DNA of 64,000 nucleotides from Frankia gtarii (GTDB lineage Bacteria; Actinomycetota; Actinomycetes; Frankiales; Frankiaceae): positions 33,942 through 97,941 of the forward strand of contig NZ_JAMPTM010000002.1 of assembly GCF_025403375.1 (NCBI RefSeq), written 5' to 3'. Both the position numbers and the translations under genes were made by a program. The notes under the pieces are model-generated. The model saw only the letters and a list, made by a program, of their open reading frames with translations. It did no database searches and was not told the origin of the DNA. Below are positions 1 through 8,260 of the stretch, piece after piece (positions within the stretch are counted from its first letter, which is position 1; every line of letters begins with the position of its first letter).

Positions 1-958
1 TCAGGATGTCGCGGATGTGCTTTCCGGCGAAGGGGGGGAGGGCCTCTTTCAGGCAGAGCGTCCGCAGCCGGTCGAGGTCGGCCCGGGCCGACAAGACGAC
101 ATGGTCGTTCAATCGCAGCTCCGGATAGGCCGCATCGAGTCCGAGGGCCGTCATGAAGACCACACCCGCCCAGGCGGCTCCGTCCACCGTCTCGCTGACC
201 CTGATCAGATCCGCGGGTACCCCGCCGGCGACCACCGCCACTGTCCGTAGCTCCGGTGCGTAGGTCCGGGTGAGCTCGCCGGCCCAGGCCGCGCCGCCGC
301 CGCCCTGGGAGTAGCCCCAGTAGGCGACCTTGGGATCGTGGGCGAGACCGGCGTCGGAAAGTCTCTGCGCGGCGCGGACCGCGTCGATGACGGCGTGGCC
401 CTCGGAACGCCCGACGCTGTACGTCGGTGTCCCGGGGGTGCCTGATCCCTCGTAGTCGGTCGCCGCCATGACCCAGCCCTTGCCCGCGGCCAGCGCGAAG
501 TCGTCGATCCAGGCGTCGGTGCCGGCGGCGAGCGATTTCGACGGGGCGCATGCGTCGCCGAGGCCATGCGTTCCGGTGGCATATCCGATCACCGGCGCGT
601 TGGCCCGGGCGGCCCGCGCCGGCAACATGACGATCCCGGATACCGCGTCCGGCCGACCTGATGCGTCAGTGGACAGGTAGAGCACCTGGTGCAGTTCGAT
701 GTCGAGGCCCGAGAGCGGCCCGGCGGGCGGGACCCGGCGCGACCACAGGATGTCGCCGGGATGCCCGGCCGGTAGCACGTGCGGGGGGAGGTAGAACGCG
801 TCCCCCGCCGGCGCGGCCACGGGCCCGGTGTAGCGGCCGGTCGCCTCCGCTGCACCGGACCCGCGGCCGGGAACGCCGACGGTGGATCCACCACATGCCG
901 CGACCGTCAGTCCCAGGACCACGGCGACGGCGATGATCGCCGACCGGACGGGGGGCAT
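1..958 (-). CDS. Secretory lipase (LIP family), lipoprotein; 3' end off the window
   Basis: Hydrolase of the secretory triacylglycerol lipase family (alpha/beta fold), probably anchored outside the membrane. The ATG at 958 opens a hydrophobic signal segment ending in a lipobox, VAAC, with the lipidated cysteine at residue 22. The nucleophile elbow GYSQGG puts the catalytic serine near residue 217. The catalytic Asp and His should lie in or beyond the visible C-terminal part. About 319 residues are present and the reading frame runs off the left edge with no stop, so the gene is partial only because of the window. The start codon lies in the loop of a 7-bp GC hairpin (949-966). Family assignment is confident; the substrate is not known. 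Confidence 0.85.
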   Translation of the reverse strand, partial: MPPVRSAIIAVAVVLGLTVAACGGSTVGVPGRGSGAAEATGRYTGPVAAPAGDAFYLPPHVLPAGHPGDILWSRRVPPAGPLSGLDIELHQVLYLSTDASGRPDAVSGIVMLPARAARANAPVIGYATGTHGLGDACAPSKSLAAGTDAWIDDFALAAGKGWVMAATDYEGSGTPGTPTYSVGRSEGHAVIDAVRAAQRLSDAGLAHDPKVAYWGYSQGGGGAAWAGELTRTYAPELRTVAVVAGGVPADLIRVSETVDGAAWAGVVFMTALGLDAAYPELRLNDHVVLSARADLDRLRTLCLKEALPPFAGKHIRDIL

Positions 959-966
959 ACCCCCCG
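949..966 (-). promoter_or_regulatory. Hairpin presenting the lipase start codon in its loop
   Basis: Six G at 950-955 and six C at 960-965, extended by a C/G pair at 949/966, enclose a four-base loop holding the ATG of the lipase gene. In mRNA this could restrict initiation. Seen directly in the sequence; the regulatory role is inference. Confidence 0.35.
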
Positions 967-1435
967 GGTACGCCCCCCGTCCGGGGCGAGTGCCGCCCGG
1001 CCGGTCTTTCGTGAGGCCCTCGGCGGGTCCGTTCCGATGAACACCGCCTGCGGTCGCCCTGTCCTTGTCGGATATCCGCACACCGATTCCAGGATCTTCT
1101 GCGGTTGGAGGTGTTCCGTGATGGGGGTCGCCGCCCGGCCCGCTCATCGGGCACCGATCAGGTCGTCGGTCGCCAGCGGACATCTCTTCTCCTGAGCTCG
1201 GGCGAACACGGAAAACGTCCCGACCGGCCGTCGAAACGGGAGGGAAGAACTCCACCCTGTCCCGGGACAGGGCTTTCCCAGACGAGGAACGGGACATTCA
1301 CCCTCGCCTGAATGGAGACCCGTCTACCGTAGAATCCATGGGGGTGGCGCGCATCCCCGGTTGTCGTGGTTCGCCTCATGAAAAGTAGTGATCCGGCCCG
1401 GTGCCCGCTCCCGGCCCTGGGGACGTGGGACTGCT
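959..1435. other. Intergenic stretch with an 18-bp perfect palindrome
   Basis: No convincing gene on either strand. It lies upstream of the lipase gene and downstream of the response regulator. The one clear element is an 18-bp perfect palindrome at 1255-1272 (CCCTGTCCCGGGACAGGG), a candidate operator about 300 nt before the lipase start. Confidence 0.5.
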
Positions 1436-2083
1436 TTAGCGGTGCTGAAGATAGGCGAGTACTGCCAGGACCCGGCGGTTGTCGACCGCGCCGGAGGGCA
1501 GACCGAGCTTCTGGAAGATGCCGCGGATATGGGTGCCGACGGTGTTCACCGAGAGATAGAGGCGTTCGGCGATGCCCCGGTCGGAGAGCCCTTCGGCCAT
1601 GAGCTGGAGGACGTCGCGTTCGCGGCCGGTGAGGCGGTCGAGGGGATCGGCGCGCTGGGTGGCCGCGAGCAGCTCGCCCACCACATCCGGATCGATCACG
1701 GTGCCGCCGTCGGCCAACCGGTGCAGGGCCTGACTGAGCTGCTGCGGGTACAGGATGCGTTCCTTGAGGAGGTAGCCGGTTCCTCGGGCGCCGCCTTCGA
1801 GGAGGCGGGTGGCGTATTCGGGTACCGCGTACTGCGACAGGAGCAGGATGGCGAGGTCCGGCCGGGTCCGGCGCAGTGATATCGCGGTCACCAGTCCTTC
1901 GTCGGTGTAGGTGGGCGGCATGCGGATGTCGAGGATGACGGCGTCGGGTGCCTCGGCCGTGACCGCGCCGGCCAGGTCGTCGGGGTGGGCGAGAAGGGAT
2001 GCGACGACGTGGCCGTCGAGGTCAAGCAGCCGGCGCAGCCCCTCCCGGATGATCACGGAGTCGTCGACGACGATGACGCGCAT
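1436..2083 (-). CDS. NarL/LuxR-family response regulator
   Basis: DNA-binding response regulator of 215 residues. The N-terminal receiver domain has the acidic pair D7-D8 and the phospho-acceptor D52 in LDIRMPP. The C-terminal LuxR-type helix-turn-helix starts around LTGRERDVLQLMAEG and carries the recognition segment NTVGTHIRGIFQKL. It overlaps the end of the upstream sensor kinase gene by 31 nt, so the two are cotranscribed and almost certainly form a cognate pair. The target genes are not evident; the adjacent lipase is one possibility. Function at family level is certain. Confidence 0.93.
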   Translation of the reverse strand: MRVIVVDDSVIIREGLRRLLDLDGHVVASLLAHPDDLAGAVTAEAPDAVILDIRMPPTYTDEGLVTAISLRRTRPDLAILLLSQYAVPEYATRLLEGGARGTGYLLKERILYPQQLSQALHRLADGGTVIDPDVVGELLAATQRADPLDRLTGRERDVLQLMAEGLSDRGIAERLYLSVNTVGTHIRGIFQKLGLPSGAVDNRRVLAVLAYLQHR

Positions 2084-3840
2084 GGCAGCTCCGCTCGCAG
2101 CTGGGTGCCCGCGCCGGCGGGCGATGTGATCGTGAGGATTCCGCCGACGGTGTCGACGCGGTCGACCAGGCCCCGTAACCCGGTTCCGGCTTCCAGGCTC
2201 GCCCCACCAGGCCCGTCGTCGCGGACGTCGACGATGAGCCGGCCCGCCTCGTGGACGGCGGACACCCGGGTGTCGGCGTGGCCGGCGTGTTTGGCAACGT
2301 TCTGCAACGCCTCGCTGACGATGTAATAGGCGGTTGCCTCGATGACGGGGTCGAGGCGTCCGGGGATGTGGAGGTCGGTCGTGACGCCCATGCTCGCCCG
2401 TCGGGCGAGCATGGCGAGTGCGGGGACGAGGCCCTGGTCGGTGAGAATGGCCGGGCGGATCCCCTGGGCCAGGTCGCGCAGTTCGCGGATGGCGGCGTGC
2501 AGCTCCTGGTCGAGCTCGTCCATCAGCTCGTGTCCGGTGGTGGAGAGCAGCTGGCCGCGCAGTGCCCCGAGCGCCAGCCCGATGCCGAGCAGGCGTTGCT
2601 GGGCGCCGTCGTGCAGGTCCCGTTCAAGACGGCGCCGTTCGGCGTCCGTGGCTGCCGCGATGCGCTGGCGGGAGGCCCGGACCTCGGCGAGCTGGCCGCG
2701 TATCTCCGCTTGCAGGTGGGCGTTCTCCAGGGCAAGTCGGGCGGCGCTGGCCGCGGCGTCGAACAGTTCCTGGTGCTCGGTCAGGGCCGGATCGTGGATC
2801 ACGACGGCCAGCGGTGGGCTACCCAGCTTGGTCACCGCTGGGGTCCTGCCCGGCGCAGGTGCGTAGGGTGCGCCGGAGATGTCGACGAGCCCGTCGGCGG
2901 TCGGGAACACCATGCGCAGGCCCGGATCTCGCAGAGCGCGGGCAAGCGCGGCTTCCAGGCCGCTGGCGGGCACCTGCTCGAGCTGGCCGACGAGAGTTCC
3001 GACCGCGGCGAAGGCAAGCCTCTCCTCGAGCAGCCCGACGCAGAAAGGAACCACCAGTGCAAAGGCTGCCGCCCAGGTACTGCCGTAGTAGAAGAACCCC
3101 TCCGGGCCGGATCCCGCCCCCGTGACCGCAGTGGCGATCTCGAATCCGGCGAACAGCAGGATGGTCACGCCGAACGCCACGAAGGCGAACGCGAGGATTC
3201 GCTGCTGGCGTGGTGTCGAGCGGGCGGCACGTCGTACCAGCAGGAACAGTGCGGCGACCGCGAGCAGTGTCCAGCACGCCAGCGTCGCCGTCTTGAGGCC
3301 GAGGTAGAGCTGGCGGTCGGCCACGACCTGGACGGGGCTGTCATAGCACCGGAAGGTGCACGTGGAATGGTCGATGGTGCGGGTGAGCAGCAGCAGCGGA
3401 CCGCCTACCGATGCGAGGACGAAACAGCCGGCGACAACTACCCGTTCCGCCCGCCCGGTGACCCGGCCGGACGGGTACCCGAGCAGGATATGCGCGGGAA
3501 CCGCATACGCGAACATCACCGTTCCCGCGCCGACCACCGTGAAGAAGGCGCGACCGGGAAGTGCTGGCGCCGGGGCGAAATCATGCGGATTTCCGATGAA
3601 AATCAGGTAGCCGAGGGCCAGCGTCCAGACGCCGGTCCGGCTACGCGGCCGGAGTCGCCAGATCGCCAGGCCGGCGCAGGCGAACCACACACCCACGCCA
3701 ATCTCGGAGGCGGCGTCAGGCAGGCCCGACGTCCCGTATCTCAGCGCCAGACAGATGTTCCCGACGAGTAATCCGGCGAGAAGAACACCGTGCGTAACGA
3801 CCACGGGAAGAGATGGTGCTGTCCCGCCGGGCGACGCCAT
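2053..3840 (-). CDS. NarL-type sensor histidine kinase (HisKA_3)
   Basis: Membrane sensor kinase of 595 residues. The first 270 residues contain about seven to eight hydrophobic membrane segments with no large extracellular domain, so the signal is probably sensed in or at the membrane. A degenerate GAF-like linker follows. The dimerisation box ERDLHDGAQQRL has the phospho-acceptor His410, typical of the HisKA_3 class. The HATPase domain follows (NVAKHAGH near 520, DDGPGG near 545, GLRGLVDRV). It partners the response regulator whose start lies inside its 3' end. Three tandem decamers (3881-3910) lie 41-70 nt upstream of the ATG. The signal is unknown. Confidence 0.93.
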   Translation of the reverse strand: MASPGGTAPSLPVVVTHGVLLAGLLVGNICLALRYGTSGLPDAASEIGVGVWFACAGLAIWRLRPRSRTGVWTLALGYLIFIGNPHDFAPAPALPGRAFFTVVGAGTVMFAYAVPAHILLGYPSGRVTGRAERVVVAGCFVLASVGGPLLLLTRTIDHSTCTFRCYDSPVQVVADRQLYLGLKTATLACWTLLAVAALFLLVRRAARSTPRQQRILAFAFVAFGVTILLFAGFEIATAVTGAGSGPEGFFYYGSTWAAAFALVVPFCVGLLEERLAFAAVGTLVGQLEQVPASGLEAALARALRDPGLRMVFPTADGLVDISGAPYAPAPGRTPAVTKLGSPPLAVVIHDPALTEHQELFDAAASAARLALENAHLQAEIRGQLAEVRASRQRIAAATDAERRRLERDLHDGAQQRLLGIGLALGALRGQLLSTTGHELMDELDQELHAAIRELRDLAQGIRPAILTDQGLVPALAMLARRASMGVTTDLHIPGRLDPVIEATAYYIVSEALQNVAKHAGHADTRVSAVHEAGRLIVDVRDDGPGGASLEAGTGLRGLVDRVDTVGGILTITSPAGAGTQLRAELPCASSSSTTP

Positions 3841-3880
3841 GCCAGGAACGGTAACAGGTCAACCGATCCGTGCGGACGGC

Positions 3881-3910
3881 TCCCAACGGCTCCCAACGGT
3901 TCCCAACGGC
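3881..3910. repeat. Three tandem decamers upstream of the sensor kinase
   Basis: TCCCAACGGC, TCCCAACGGT and TCCCAACGGC in direct tandem. The 10-bp spacing puts all copies on one face of the helix, and the array lies 41-70 nt upstream of the kinase start. A regulator-binding array or slipped-strand expansion is possible. Confidence 0.6.
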
Positions 3911-4088
3911 CCTGGCAGGCTGCGGCATGCGCTCAACTGGCACCTCGCCTGGAACGGACGAAGAATCATGGTTCTCCATGAGGGGGTCGCGTGAAATCGG
4001 TGGTGCCTGGCGCTTGCGTCATTTCGATGCGAATCGGTCGGCCGGGGACAGCGCAATGGCCTGGGCCTGAGCCTGGCGTCGGATCCGC

Positions 4089-5000
4089 TTAGCCTTGCCC
4101 GAAGTAGTGCCCGTGCTCCAGGTCCTCGATGAGTCCCGGATGCACCGGTTCCCACTCGAGCACCTTCCGCGTCACCTCACTGGAGGCCGGGTTGTCCACC
4201 CCCACGAATGCGCCGAGGAAGGAGAAGCGCTCGCCGGCGTCGGATGCGGAGATGCTGGCCACGGGCACGCCAGCCCCCCGTCCGATGGCGGTCGCGATGT
4301 CACGGAAAGGGATGCCCTCGTCCGCGACCGCGTGTAGCCGGCTTCCGGCCGGGGCGCCTTCCAAGGCCAGCCGGTACACCCGCGCCGCGTCGAGCGTGTG
4401 CACCGAAGGCCATCGGTTGGCCCCGTCGCCCACGTATCCCGACACGCCGGACTGCCGGGCGATACCGATCAGGATGTGCGCGAAGCCGTGGTGATCGAGT
4501 GAGCTGTGCACGATCGGAGGCAGCCGGACGACCGACGACCGCACGCCACGTTCGGCGAGCCCGATCACGAGGTTTTCCGCGTCGATCCGCGGACCGCTGG
4601 GAGCGAAATCGGCCTCGGTGCCCGGCCGTCCGGAGATGCCCGCGAAGGTGAGCATGAGTGTGCCGGAGGAGATGACGAGCGGCTTGTCCGTCCCTTTGAG
4701 CGCCGAGGCGAGCGCCTCGACGGCGGCGAAGTCGGCGGCGATCGCGGCGGGGAAGTCACCGGCCCCCATCAGGTCGTGCTTGAAGGCGAGGTGGATGACG
4801 CCGTCGGCCGCCCCGGCGGCCTCGCGCAGCCCGTCGAGATCGTCCAGGTCGCCGCGTCGGACCTCGGCGCCGGCGGCCGCGAGCGCCTCGGCCGAGCTGT
4901 CCGAACGCGCCAGCCCCACGACCCGATGCCCAGCCTGCAGCAGCTCGGGCACGACCGCCGAGCCGATGTGTCCGGACGCACCAGTCACGAAAACACGCAT
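4089..5000 (-). CDS. SDR-type NAD(P)-dependent epimerase/dehydratase family protein
   Basis: Atypical short-chain dehydrogenase/reductase of 303 residues. The Rossmann motif GASGHIGSAV lies at the N-terminus (TGxxGxxG form), and the expected Asp after strand beta-3 is seen in RRGDLDD. A typical YxxxK is not clear, as in many NmrA-like or atypical SDRs. The start at 5000 has a GAGAGGG Shine-Dalgarno; an in-frame ATG ten codons earlier lies inside the operator and is less likely. It diverges from a TetR gene across two palindromic operators, so it is probably induced when the regulator binds a ligand. Likely a reductive detoxification enzyme; substrate unknown. Confidence 0.85.
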   Translation of the reverse strand: MRVFVTGASGHIGSAVVPELLQAGHRVVGLARSDSSAEALAAAGAEVRRGDLDDLDGLREAAGAADGVIHLAFKHDLMGAGDFPAAIAADFAAVEALASALKGTDKPLVISSGTLMLTFAGISGRPGTEADFAPSGPRIDAENLVIGLAERGVRSSVVRLPPIVHSSLDHHGFAHILIGIARQSGVSGYVGDGANRWPSVHTLDAARVYRLALEGAPAGSRLHAVADEGIPFRDIATAIGRGAGVPVASISASDAGERFSFLGAFVGVDNPASSEVTRKVLEWEPVHPGLIEDLEHGHYFGQG

Positions 5001-5021
5001 GGGAAACCCTCTCGAAACAAG

Positions 5022-5042
5022 TGATGTCACCTGGTGACATCA
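5022..5042. promoter_or_regulatory. TetR operator 1 (near-perfect 21-bp palindrome)
   Basis: TGATGTCACC-T-GGTGACATCA is a perfect palindrome around one central base, located between the divergent SDR and TetR starts. Its centre (5032) is 32 bp, or three helical turns, from the centre of a second copy. Confidence 0.75.
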
Positions 5043-5053
5043 CCATAGCACAG

Positions 5054-5074
5054 TCATGACACCAGGTGACATCA
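5054..5074. promoter_or_regulatory. TetR operator 2 (same half-site GGTGACATCA)
   Basis: TCATGACACC-A-GGTGACATCA repeats operator 1 with two changes in the left arm. It ends 14 nt before the TetR start codon, well placed for autorepression. Confidence 0.7.
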
Positions 5075-5088
5075 GCTAGTCTTGTCGC

Positions 5089-5655
5089 ATGGGCAGATGG
5101 CAGCCGGACGCGCGAGCGCGGCTGCAGGAGGCGGCACTGGCCCTCTACGGCGAGCGCGGGTACGAGGAGACAACCGTCGCGGAGATCGCGGAACGCGCGG
5201 GGCTCACGAAGCGAACGTTCTTCCGGTATTTCACGGACAAGCGCGAGGTCCTGTTCTGGGGTTCGGAGCTACTTGAGCAGCAGATGGTGGCCGCCATCGA
5301 GGCCGCCCCCGCGTCGACCTCGGCTCTCGGCCTGATCGGCGCGGCGCTGGACGCCGCCGCCGTCCGGTTCGAAGAAGTCCGCGAATTCGCCGGTCCGCGG
5401 CACCGGATCATCGCCTCCAGTCGCGAGCTGCAGGAACGCGAGCTGATCAAGGCTGCGTCACTGGCCGCCGCCATGGCACGGGCCCTGCGTGCACGAAGAT
5501 TTGGTGACACCGTCGCTGCCCTCGCTGCCCGCACGGGCACGACCGTCATGCACGTCGCCTTCGAGCAATGGGTCGACGACCCGAACCAGACAGCGTTCCA
5601 GCAGATCGCCAGGGATGCCCTGGCGCAGCTCCGGGAGATCGCCTCTACCGGATGA
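5089..5655 (+). CDS. TetR-family transcriptional regulator
   Basis: Repressor-like protein of 188 residues. The N-terminal HTH (residues about 10-55) reads ALYGERGYEETTVAEIAERA followed by the recognition helix GLTKRTFFRYFTDK. The C-terminal part is an all-helical ligand-binding and dimerisation domain. Two palindromic operators lie directly upstream in the region shared with the divergent SDR gene, so autoregulation and control of that gene are very likely. The inducer is unknown. Confidence 0.93.
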   Translation: MGRWQPDARARLQEAALALYGERGYEETTVAEIAERAGLTKRTFFRYFTDKREVLFWGSELLEQQMVAAIEAAPASTSALGLIGAALDAAAVRFEEVREFAGPRHRIIASSRELQERELIKAASLAAAMARALRARRFGDTVAALAARTGTTVMHVAFEQWVDDPNQTAFQQIARDALAQLREIASTG

Positions 5656-5970
5656 TTCACAACCACGCATCCCGAACGGGCCGTGGCCAGACCCCGGTGG
5701 ACGGCGGCCCTGGATGTCGCCGACGTCGGTGTGCGCCCCGGCCGCGGCGCGAAGTGAACCGCCTGCGCTCCGTCCAGACCGCCGGCCCAGGCCATGGCAC
5801 CATCCCGACGACGGGTGGCCATTCGGCAGAGGAAGGATCGCCGCCACATTCCTGCGAGAAAGCAAGTCGGGACCTTGGGAAGGAAAATTCGGTTGGCCTA
5901 TGATCGAGGGTTCCTCTAGACTGTGGGCACCGATTTTCGAAGTTTCTCGCAGTACCGAACAGAGCTGAGG
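5656..5970. other. Intergenic region with a candidate promoter
   Basis: No convincing gene. A sigma70-like promoter, TTGGCC (5893-5898), 18-bp spacer, TAGACT (5917-5922), reads rightward into the secreted-protein pseudogene. Confidence 0.45.
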
Positions 5971-6297
5971 ATGCGGCTGTCCTGCCCGCTTCTGGCTGCT
6001 TTTCTGGCCACCTTCTTCATGTTCTCTTTTCTGCTCGCGTCTCCCGTGCTGGCCGTGGATGGCCACCGGTACGACATCGTGACCTGGTATCGGGTCAACT
6101 GCTCCCTCCTGTCGTGCCTGAAGTAACACGAGATTCCGCTGCGCCGCGGATACTACGACGACGGCTACATCGGCGGGCCCGGCGAGAAAGGATTCGGCAA
6201 AGCCAAGACCGAGAACAGGCATGAGGGTGAACTGACCTGGACGCAGATCGAGGAAACCCTCCTATGCGCAGACAGCGTTTGTTTCGATATCGTGTAA
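5971..6297 (+). pseudogene. Small secreted protein interrupted by an in-frame TAA
   Basis: The first part (ATG 5971 to TAA 6124-6126) encodes a clear signal peptide (MRLSC, a hydrophobic core, then ASPVLA cleavage site) and a short mature start ending in SLLSCLK. The same frame continues uninterrupted after the TAA for 56 codons with coding-like composition (HEIPLRRGYYDDGYIGG and onward to a TAA at 6295-6297) and two more cysteines. The joined product would be about 108 residues. Either a nonsense mutation or readthrough explains this. A longer start at GTG 5923 is possible, since the SD before ATG 5971 is too close. The family is not recognised. Confidence 0.55.
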
Positions 6298-6396
6298 GAC
6301 CGGGTAGTGGTCGCGCATGATCTTGTAATACTTGTGCGGATCCTGCGCGAACTCCTCGGACAGAACATCGGGCTTCTCTGGGGGGTTCGTGGGCAC
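6262..6396 (-). pseudogene. Cytochrome P450 N-terminal stub
   Basis: From a GTG at 6396 with a good GGAG ribosome site, 44 codons read like the start of an actinobacterial P450. The segment EFAQDPHKYYKIMRDHYPVLHD matches the usual D-P-Y-x-x-Y-x-x-x-R-x-x-x-P-V-x-x-D pattern. The frame then stops; the I-helix, ExxR and heme cysteine regions are absent. The break lies where the frame meets the 3' end of the opposing secreted-protein relic, suggesting a recombination junction near 6262-6290. Confidence 0.6.
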
Positions 6397-6875
6397 AGTT
6401 TCTCCACTTTCATCTCGATGCCGGGCTTCGCGGTGGCCTGTCGGCGAGTGATCGTCGCACCTGGCCGAGAGGTGTGTCACAGGTAAAAACACCTGATCCG
6501 ACAGCTGTCGTGCCGGGGCCGGCACCTCCCGCCCCTGGCCGGCGACCCGACCCGCCGTCACGCGGTAGGGACTCCGGTGGTGCCCGACCAGGCCCGGCAG
6601 GGCGGCTTCGGTGGCCTGCATGTCGACATCCCCCGGACGAAGGTCGGACAGCCTTCGCTCGGGGGATGTCGGTAACCCGTCCGTCCGGCATCCTCGGGAG
6701 GCGACGCGGTGGGGTGATCTCGCCCCGCGTCGGGAGACGCCCGGTGCCAGGCGAACGTGCTGCCGCGGAGCCGTGACCCGACTGCCGCCATGACCTTCAA
6801 GGCGTCCCGGCGTTCCGTGATCCGGTGCAGGACACGGCCCGCGACTGTGACGCCGGCCGGCCTGAGGAGGCTGTT
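6397..6875. other. Gene-free stretch with a long imperfect inverted repeat
   Basis: No credible gene. It holds a 19-bp imperfect inverted repeat (6625-6670) and the ribosome-binding region of the DUF3068 gene. Confidence 0.45.
6625..6670. repeat. Inverted repeat, 19-bp arms with 2 mismatches
   Basis: GACATCCCCCGGACGAAGG and, 8 nt later, CCTTCGCTCGGGGGATGTC pair except at two bases. There is no T-run, so it is not a classical terminator. It could be a MITE-like relic or an RNA hairpin. Confidence 0.6.
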
Positions 6876-8054
6876 GTGCCCTTTCGACGTTGGTCCATTG
6901 CCTGGGCGGTGGTGGGGATCCTGGTGGTGGTGGCGGCGGTGGTCCTGCGGTTCGTCCTCGTTCCGATCGCCACCCGGCTGCCTGGCGACACCGATCTGAC
7001 CGTTCATTACCAGGGCACCGCGAACCTGCTCGACAGCAAGGCCTTACAGGCTGGAAAGGCGAGTTCCGCGTTACGCTCGCACCTGCCCATCACGGTGGAC
7101 CGCCGGGTGCAGGTGCTGTCCACCGCCGGGGACACCGCCGTGCTTTCCGACGCGCTCACCGTGCACGCCCCCGGCCAGGATCTACCCAGCAGCTACCTCT
7201 ATGCCGTCGACAGGTCGACGCTGAAGGGCGTGACGCCACCCGCCGGGAGAAAGACCGAGCCCGCGACGGGCGCGTTGACCTCGGCCTTTCCGCTGCACCC
7301 CAAGAGTGACAGCTCGTACACCTACTATGACCCGGCCACCCGGACCATCGTCCCGATGACCTACGCCGGGCATGACACCCGCGGTGGCCGGTCCGTCAAC
7401 GTCTACCGGATCTCACCCTCGGGTGCGGTCCGCAATCCCGACCTGCTCGCATCCCTTCCGCCGGCCCTGCCCAAGAGCCTCGTCGTCAGTCTGGCGCCCC
7501 TGCTGCCCGCCGACGTCCGCGCGGCCCTGACCCCGGCGACGGTCGCCGCGCTGCCCGACCCGATTCCGCTCACCTACACCGGCAAGTCCGCCATCGTCGC
7601 CTATGTGGATCGCCAGACCGGGGTCGCGATCGACGAGACCATCTCCCAGCAGGTCATCGTCAACGTGACGGTCGGCGGCAGGACCGTGAGCCTGCTGCCC
7701 GTCGTCGCCCTCGACTTTCACATCACCCCCGCCAGCATCGCCGATCTCGCCGACAAGGCGAAGTCCGCGGGAATCCTGCTGATCCTCGTCGGCCTCGTGG
7801 CGCCGCTCGTCCTGCTGGTGCTCGGCGTGGCGTTGATCGTGCTGGCCGTGCTGCGCGAGCGACGTGTGCTGCGCGTACTCCCAGGTGTGCGGCTGCGCGG
7901 GCGGGGGCCCGGCGGCCCGGCAGGCGGCGGTGCGGGGTCGGCGGACGGCGTGAAACCGGTGAACGGCACCGGGCCGGCGGGCGGCGGTGAGCTGTTGGGC
8001 AAGACCGGCGACGCCGGGCACACCACGCCGCAGTCCGCGCGATCTCTCGACTGA
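6876..8054 (+). CDS. DUF3068 (PorA-family-like) membrane-anchored protein
   Basis: Envelope protein of 392 residues with one N-terminal membrane helix (WSIAWAVVGILVVVAAVVLRF), a large extracytoplasmic domain of about 270 residues, a second helix near the C-terminus (GILLILVGLVAPLVLLVLGVAL) and a Gly/Ala-rich cytoplasmic tail. This layout and the segments YTYYDPATR and YVDRQTGVAIDE are typical of DUF3068, found across mycolate-less and mycolate actinobacteria. GTG 6876 is preferred because AGGAGG lies 5 nt upstream; an ATG at 6825 would add 17 unlikely residues. The role is not established beyond cell-envelope association. Confidence 0.8.
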   Translation: MPFRRWSIAWAVVGILVVVAAVVLRFVLVPIATRLPGDTDLTVHYQGTANLLDSKALQAGKASSALRSHLPITVDRRVQVLSTAGDTAVLSDALTVHAPGQDLPSSYLYAVDRSTLKGVTPPAGRKTEPATGALTSAFPLHPKSDSSYTYYDPATRTIVPMTYAGHDTRGGRSVNVYRISPSGAVRNPDLLASLPPALPKSLVVSLAPLLPADVRAALTPATVAALPDPIPLTYTGKSAIVAYVDRQTGVAIDETISQQVIVNVTVGGRTVSLLPVVALDFHITPASIADLADKAKSAGILLILVGLVAPLVLLVLGVALIVLAVLRERRVLRVLPGVRLRGRGPGGPAGGGAGSADGVKPVNGTGPAGGGELLGKTGDAGHTTPQSARSLD

Positions 8055-8099
8055 CCCGCACATCGGGCGCCCACGGCGTCCCGGCGAAAGGAACTCGTG

Positions 8100-8260
8100 A
8101 CTCCTCTGACGGTTGAAGCCGTCAGCTTCTCAGGCCGCCTGTGCGTCAGCCTGAAGGACAAGCCCTGCCCGAAGGATGTTGACGGCGGCGTTCTCGTCCG
8201 CGTCCGCGGTGTGCCCGCACTGCACGCAGGCGAACTCGGCCCGGGTGGGCCGGTTCTTCT
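8100..8260 (-). ncRNA. Candidate omegaRNA at the tnpB 3' end
   Basis: In IS200/IS605 elements the guide RNA is made from the tnpB 3' end and the right end, and its guide comes from the flank just outside the element. The matching region here spans the last tnpB codons and the 8106-8125 hairpin. Position is inferred from the family, not from a recognised RNA fold. Confidence 0.3.

Noticed and set aside
2251..3771. 506-codon open frame on the plus strand opposite the sensor kinase
   Set aside because: Antisense shadow from GC-rich codon bias; its product has no recognisable motifs, while the minus-strand kinase has all of them.
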